NCBI RefSeq assembly: GCF_001431665.1
Contig: NZ_LLXV01000022.1
Span: 1-49,434 of the forward strand
From: Stenotrophomonas beteli
Lineage (GTDB): Bacteria > Pseudomonadota > Gammaproteobacteria > Xanthomonadales > Xanthomonadaceae
Length of the DNA stretch: 49,434 nt
Reading direction: 5' to 3'
Part shown: positions 46,267 to 49,434 of the stretch, piece by piece
Position numbering within the stretch: the first letter of the stretch is position 1
Layout of the letters: each line of letters starts with the position of its first letter
Program-made: the position numbers and the translations under genes
The notes under the pieces: generated by a model
The model's input: the letters and a program-made list of their open reading frames with translations, nothing else
Databases searched by the model: none
Told to the model about the DNA's origin: nothing

Positions 46267-46746
46267 ATGGAGATTCGTGTTGCCAGGCAGAGCGACTTCG
46301 AGGCCATGTGGCGAATCTTCAGGGCCGCGATAGCCACCGGGGATGCGCTGCCATTTGCGGAGACCTTCGAGGCCGAGACGTTCCGCAGCCACTGGTTCCA
46401 GGCTCAGACCCCGTACGTGGCTGTGCAGGACGGCCGGATCATGGGACTGTACAAGATCGGGCCCAATTTTCCCGATCTGGGCGCCCACGTGGCCAGTGCG
46501 ACCTATGTGGTGGACCCGTTGGCACAGGGGCGCGGGGTTGGCCGGGCATTGGTTGAACACAGTCTGGACCGGGCCAGGTCAGACGGATTTCTCGCCATGC
46601 AGTTCAATTACGTGGTGAGTACCAATGTGCCGGCGGTCACTCTGTACCGGAAGCTCGGGTTTGAGGTGGTGGGGACGCTGCCACAAGCGTTCCGTCATCG
46701 GATGCTGGGCTTGGTGGATGTGTATGTGATGCATAGGTTCCTGTAG
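46267..46746 (+). CDS. GNAT N-acetyltransferase
   Basis: A 159-residue GNAT enzyme. The acetyl-CoA loop is PLAQGRGVGRALVEHSLDRA, preceded by the beta4 strand ASATYVVDP and followed by FNYVVSTNVPAVTLYRKLGF and EVVGTLP. The N-terminus is MEIRVARQSDFEAMWRIFRA. GGGAG precedes the ATG at 46267; the frame extends to 46150 without support. Substrate unknown. It lies just left of dif. Confidence 0.88.
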   Translation: MEIRVARQSDFEAMWRIFRAAIATGDALPFAETFEAETFRSHWFQAQTPYVAVQDGRIMGLYKIGPNFPDLGAHVASATYVVDPLAQGRGVGRALVEHSLDRARSDGFLAMQFNYVVSTNVPAVTLYRKLGFEVVGTLPQAFRHRMLGLVDVYVMHRFL

Positions 46747-46776
46747 GGCGGAGTTGGGCTGGGGCGCCTGCATTGC

Positions 46777-46804
46777 TTGGAACATAATATACATTATGCG
46801 AAAT
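46777..46804 (-). other. Chromosome dimer resolution site dif (XerCD)
   Basis: On the minus strand the 28 bases split into arm ATTTCGCATAA, centre TGTATA and arm TTATGTTCCAA. E. coli dif has GGTGCGCATAA, TGTATA and TTATGTTAAAT, so the inner arms and the whole centre are identical (20 consecutive bases) and only the outer ends differ. XerC and XerD recombine here, activated by FtsK. This marks the replication terminus. Filamentous phages of Xanthomonas and Stenotrophomonas also integrate at dif. Confidence 0.93.
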
Positions 46805-46917
46805 GGCGTACCCGTCGAATCTGGGCCTTTGTTGGCTCCGCATGGCAATGGCTGAAGCTCTGGCGCGGCTTTTGCCTCCCTGCGGGCTCCCACGACAAGG
46901 ATGAGCTTGCAGCATGA
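46777..46917 (+). CDS. Possible small ORF crossing dif (A)
   Basis: An open frame that could start at TTG 46777, within dif, and ends at TGA 46917. It would encode 46 residues with a Trp-rich centre (WRTRRIWAFVGSAWQWLKLW) and a charged tail (GSHDKDELAA). Its stop overlaps the next ORF start as ATGA. No ribosome site. It may be the remnant of a gene cut or joined by integration at dif. Low confidence. Confidence 0.25.
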   Translation: MEHNIHYAKWRTRRIWAFVGSAWQWLKLWRGFCLPAGSHDKDELAA

Positions 46918-47030
46918 TCGAGATCGATCCGCATGACCGAGCCGACCTAACCGATCCTTGGGCCGGTTTCGGCTTTCAGACACGGCCTAGTGGTCTCTGG
47001 CCCGCGACATTGCGCGAGAATGACGGCTGA
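46914..47030 (+). CDS. Possible small ORF next to dif (B)
   Basis: A 38-residue frame starting MIEIDPHDRADLTDPWAGFG and ending RENDG. Its ATG overlaps the stop of ORF A (ATGA) and its TGA shares a base with the ATG of ORF C (TGATG). It is acidic and of no known family. The coupling is suggestive of real genes, as in compact phage genomes, but could be chance. Confidence 0.3.
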   Translation: MIEIDPHDRADLTDPWAGFGFQTRPSGLWPATLRENDG

Positions 47031-47239
47031 TGATGGCCGAGGCTCGCGCAGACTTGGCTGCGCGATCGGTTCTGGCCTCCACGGGATCCGCTACGGCGAA
47101 ATCCGGCGTGATCTACCTTGCCGAAGTCCTCAGAATTCGCCGAGCACGGCGGCTAGCCGGGTGCGGGCCGGTTTCCGACGCCGAGCCCTCAACTGTGGTC
47201 CATCTGAGCCGTGGGCCAAGGCCCCGCCGGCGCGTGTGA
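47030..47239 (+). CDS. Possible small ORF next to dif (C)
   Basis: A 69-residue basic frame starting MMAEARADLAARSVLASTGS. It follows ORF B through a TGATG overlap and ends ten bases before a GTAG palindrome. No family recognised. The third-base pattern is mixed, so coding is uncertain. Confidence 0.3.
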   Translation: MMAEARADLAARSVLASTGSATAKSGVIYLAEVLRIRRARRLAGCGPVSDAEPSTVVHLSRGPRPRRRV

Positions 47240-47248
47240 GGCGCTTCC

Positions 47249-47267
47249 GTAGGGGCGCCGCCCCTAC
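47249..47267. repeat. GTAG palindrome
   Basis: GTAGGGGCGCCGCCCCTAC is a near-perfect palindrome with GTAG/CTAC ends, between ORF C and the convergent secreted-protein gene. It may be a further SMAG subfamily. Confidence 0.7.
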
Positions 47268-47278
47268 ACGCCGGAACC

Positions 47279-47707
47279 TCACTGCTCGCGGCAACGTTGC
47301 CAGCCACCGGAAGGCGCGGAGACCTGTTCCCAGCCATTCTGGAGCCTCCGGAACGCTTGGCCGCCAATGCAGGCGAATCCCGAGCGCTTAGCCGCATCGC
47401 TCCCGAGTGACGGCAGCGACACGACGCTACCGGATGGCCCGGGTCGGCCGGCACGACGTGCCTCGCCCTGGAGAGTGCTCGCCTCAAGACCGTCGCAGTA
47501 CAGCTTCATGCCTGGGTGAGGATGATTCGGCCAACGGTACTGCTCGCAGTTGAATGGCGTCGTGGTCTTTGCCATCGAATTGTGCGCGGCCCTCGGGGCT
47601 GCTGGGATTGGCTTTGGCGCGGGACCTCTCGCCGAATGTATCTGCTGCGCTGAAGCTGAGGTCGCAATGGCCAACAGTACGCACATCGCCCCAAGTCGAA
47701 TATCCAT
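47279..47707 (-). CDS. Short secreted cysteine-containing protein, unknown
   Basis: A 142-residue protein with a signal peptide (MDIRLGAMCVLLAIATSASA then QQIH). The mature part is Pro/Arg/Ala-rich, then FNCEQYRWPNHPHPGMKLYC, GSVVSLPSLGSDAAKRSGFA and a terminal CREQ, with four mature cysteines that could pair. AGGGGGG lies just before the ATG. GC and codon use are less extreme than in the core genes. No family recognised. The frame opens further upstream at 47797 without support. Confidence 0.6.
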   Translation of the reverse strand: MDIRLGAMCVLLAIATSASAQQIHSARGPAPKPIPAAPRAAHNSMAKTTTPFNCEQYRWPNHPHPGMKLYCDGLEASTLQGEARRAGRPGPSGSVVSLPSLGSDAAKRSGFACIGGQAFRRLQNGWEQVSAPSGGWQRCREQ

Positions 47708-47793
47708 ATCCCCCCTGTCTGTAGAGGATGGTACTCGATTGCCGAACTGACCCGTCGCATCACGCATGCCTCCGTAGCCACGGCAATCCATTG

Positions 47794-48609
47794 TCACGGA
47801 ATCAGATAAGGAACCACATCCTCCGCCACCCGCCGGCTATCGATCGCCAGCAGGTCCTTGAGGATCGCGGTGTGCCCGGCGCCGGCGATCACAAGGACAC
47901 GGCGCCCCGGTGCGGCGGCGGTCTGCACGTTTGCATACATGCGGAAGTTGCGATGCCACCAGCTCGCCGACGCATCGGCGCCGACGAAGCTGTCTCCCGC
48001 ATCGACCGCATTGGTAAAGATGTAGAGGTTCTTGTTCTCGCGATCACGCGCCGGGTCGTTGGTCAGCCGCAGCAGTTCGTGCAGCGGCAGCGTGGCCTGC
48101 TCCCGGGCCGTGCGCTCGGAAAGCGATGCGAATACTGCCTCAATCTCCGCTTTCTGAGCGGGCGCGTGCGCGCTGACGTACGCGAACAGCGACTCGCCGT
48201 TCCATTGCACGTTGCCTTCGTCGAAACAGGTCACGCCAGCGAGACCCGATGCCCGGGCCACACGGAACCCGATCTGCTGCGTCTCGTCGACGTCGAGCGC
48301 TGCCTTTCCGTCGCGCCACGCGGCGTAAGCGGCATCCTGCTTCGCCTGTGCGGCAGGCTCGCATTCCACCAGGACGTCGGTCGGGGCAAACCCGGCAATT
48401 CGTTTCGCGAGGCCCGTCAAATACGCCTGATTGTCGGCAGTGGAAACATCGACGACCTTCGACTTGACCACGTCCAGGCCGGGATTTTCGAAGTGGAACA
48501 CGCCCAGCATCATCACCTTCGCCGGCTCAGGCTTTGCCGCCCACCCGGCCTCCGGCACCAACGCCGCGCACAGCAACGCCAACGCACACCACCACCGAGC
48601 AACGCCCAT
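47794..48609 (-). CDS. DUF5694-like protein (TraB/GumN-related fold)
   Basis: A 271-residue exported protein: signal peptide ALALLCAALVPEAGWAAK, then KVMMLGVFHFENPGLD, typical of DUF5694 proteins, and LVECEPAAQAKQ, DETQQIGFRVARASGL and VLVIAGAGHTAILKDLL. The GHxxHL-like pattern (GVFHF ... GAGHTA) recalls the TraB/GumN erythromycin-esterase-like fold. AGGGGG lies seven bases before the ATG at 48609. Function unknown. Confidence 0.75.
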   Translation of the reverse strand: MGVARWWCALALLCAALVPEAGWAAKPEPAKVMMLGVFHFENPGLDVVKSKVVDVSTADNQAYLTGLAKRIAGFAPTDVLVECEPAAQAKQDAAYAAWRDGKAALDVDETQQIGFRVARASGLAGVTCFDEGNVQWNGESLFAYVSAHAPAQKAEIEAVFASLSERTAREQATLPLHELLRLTNDPARDRENKNLYIFTNAVDAGDSFVGADASASWWHRNFRMYANVQTAAAPGRRVLVIAGAGHTAILKDLLAIDSRRVAEDVVPYLIP

Positions 48610-48641
48610 CACACACCCCCTTCAGAATAAAGCCCCCCCTA

Positions 48642-48900
48642 TCATGAAGCCTCCAAGCCCGAAATGGTTAAGACCCAGGGGGAGCCTTGGCCCATCATTA
48701 CGGGCCCGCCGGCCCTGCCGCCTCTGCGTCTCCACGTGTCGCGTCGTCGCAATACCCGCGACCGCGCCACCGCCCCCTCGAAAAGCCAAAGGCCCTCCAT
48801 TAGCGCAAATGGGATGTACAGCTTCCAGAGAAGCGTCAATCCCATGCCTACACGTGGAATCAGGTAGATCGCAAATAGGGTTTTCCCCTTCCTCTCGTGC
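48642..48900 (-). pseudogene. Possible decayed membrane-protein fragment
   Basis: In the 387 bases between the DUF5694-like gene and the right-hand ORF only one frame looks protein-like: TLFAIYLIPRVGMGLTLLWK then LYIPFALMEGLWLFEGA, two hydrophobic stretches followed by an arginine-rich tail. It has no proper start (first ATG at 48843-48845 is inside the hydrophobic part). It may be the remains of a small membrane protein. Nothing else is supported here. Confidence 0.25.
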
Positions 48901-48996
48901 CCAGCGACCAGACATTCGCCATGCTTGACGGCCGCCCTTGAGACAGCCCAAGCCAGGGCAAGCGAGCGCTGGCGCCTTCAAGCCACAGACATTCGG

Positions 48997-49296
48997 CTAG
49001 GTCTGCATCTTCGTGAAGACGCGATCGACCAGAGGCGCTACAACGTTCTTGATAAAAGATCGCGCATCTTCCTCCGTATCAAACTCTTCCACATGGGTAT
49101 CGTCATTCCAGAGTGCCGATTTCCACGAAAATTCGGAATCGCTCAAGCTCTCGTGGAGCTCGCGCCTAACTCCCTCCCTGTAGGCCGGTATCTGTTCGAG
49201 CCGCTCTTCGAACAATTCGATCATTCCAGGCCAGTCACCGGTCTCAATTGAGTAGAAGGCCTCAACCGCAGAACGAGCGATGTTGTAAGACCTCAT
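48997..49296 (-). CDS. Small acidic protein, immunity-like
   Basis: A 99-residue acidic protein (SIETGDWPGMIELFEERLEQ, then RELHESLSDSEFSW, and DTHVEEFDTEEDARSFIKNV). It has lower GC than the core genes. The size, acidity and coupling to an upstream ORF resemble immunity proteins of contact-dependent or polymorphic toxins, but I cannot name a family. The ATG overlaps the stop of the upstream ORF by four bases. Confidence 0.6.
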   Translation of the reverse strand: MRSYNIARSAVEAFYSIETGDWPGMIELFEERLEQIPAYREGVRRELHESLSDSEFSWKSALWNDDTHVEEFDTEEDARSFIKNVVAPLVDRVFTKMQT

Positions 49297-49391
49297 CTGA
49301 TCATGTCCGAATAATGGTCAATCAAGTCGAGGGAATTGGTGGGCAGTCTGGATGCGCCGCTCTGCGACGCACTCTGTAGGACTCGCCCCAT
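49293..49391 (-). CDS. Short ORF coupled to the immunity-like gene
   Basis: A 32-residue frame, MGRVLQSASQSGASRLPTNS then LDLIDHYSDMIR, whose TGA overlaps the ATG of the next gene (ATGA). It reads like the C-terminal end of a longer protein, but in this frame a stop lies five codons before its ATG. It may be the tail of a frameshifted or displaced toxin. Another frame (ending SR at TAA 49391-49393) could be the end of a different gene entering from the right. Confidence 0.35.
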   Translation of the reverse strand: MGRVLQSASQSGASRLPTNSLDLIDHYSDMIR

Positions 49392-49394
49392 TAA

Positions 49395-49408
49395 CGTGAC
49401 GCGTCACG
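49395..49408. repeat. 14 bp perfect palindrome
   Basis: CGTGACGCGTCACG near the right edge. It could be an operator; only one copy was seen and no gene can be linked to it within the window. Confidence 0.4.
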
Positions 49409-49434
49409 CCGAATCGCCGCCCACCCATTGGCAC

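Noticed and set aside
46990..47391. 133-codon + strand frame right of dif
   Set aside because: Arginine-rich, low-complexity translation that overlaps ORF C and the convergent secreted-protein gene; no start signal.

Overview
The window is high-GC, densely coding gammaproteobacterial chromosome, most likely a Stenotrophomonas (S. maltophilia group, Xanthomonadaceae). Three things point there: many small palindromes that begin with GTAG (the SMAG type of S. maltophilia repeat), Xanthomonad-like flagellar and c-di-GMP gene content, and the block nudJ-mnmA-hflD ... clpS/clpA-infA-aat-trxB-ftsK-lolA-rarA, which also clusters in Pseudomonas. No rRNA, tRNA, insertion sequence or CRISPR array was seen. 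All family assignments come from reading translations and motifs; no database search was run.

Layout. 1-13.1 kb is a motility and signalling region: cheV (-), flgA-flgM-flgN (+), a PAS histidine kinase (+), a NarL-type histidine kinase coupled to a GGDEF-EAL-REC protein (-), a PAS-GGDEF-EAL protein (+), a small membrane protein, a 71-residue protein and a methyl-accepting chemotaxis protein (-). A sigma-54 site before flgA and FliA (sigma-28) sites before flgM, cheV and the chemoreceptor tie these genes to the flagellar cascade. 13.2-16.0 kb is an operon on the minus strand: YbjN-like protein, nudJ, mnmA, hflD, with ATGA overlaps. 16.0-23.7 kb holds the N-degron and translation genes clpS, clpA, infA, aat and trxB, with an APH(6)-like kinase between clpS and clpA. 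23.8-31.6 kb has ftsK, a transglutaminase-fold protein, lolA, rarA, a DUF805 protein and a secreted OB-fold protein.

31.8-37.3 kb looks like iron/haem acquisition: a Fur-box-like site, an IroE-like esterase, a YncE-like beta-propeller and an overlapping hmuT-hmuU-hmuV ABC transporter. 38.1-40.6 kb holds a second EF-G gene behind an unusual leader: sigma-70 promoter, 29-codon leader ORF starting at the predicted +1, intrinsic terminator, a second mini-ORF of 9 codons, and a further hairpin. The arrangement recalls tet(M) attenuation and is the best candidate here for an undescribed regulatory system. 40.7-44.9 kb has an AT-hook-like small protein, a SapC protein and a BvgS/EvgS-like hybrid kinase with its LuxR-type regulator.

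44.9-49.4 kb is accessory, lower in GC and less dense. It contains a protein with a HEPN-type R-N-x3-H motif (possible RNase/defence), a GNAT enzyme, a near-canonical XerCD dif site at 46777-46804 (so this is the replication terminus), a chain of tiny overlapping ORFs next to dif, a short secreted protein, a DUF5694-like protein, and at the right edge a small immunity-like ORF coupled to the tail of another ORF.
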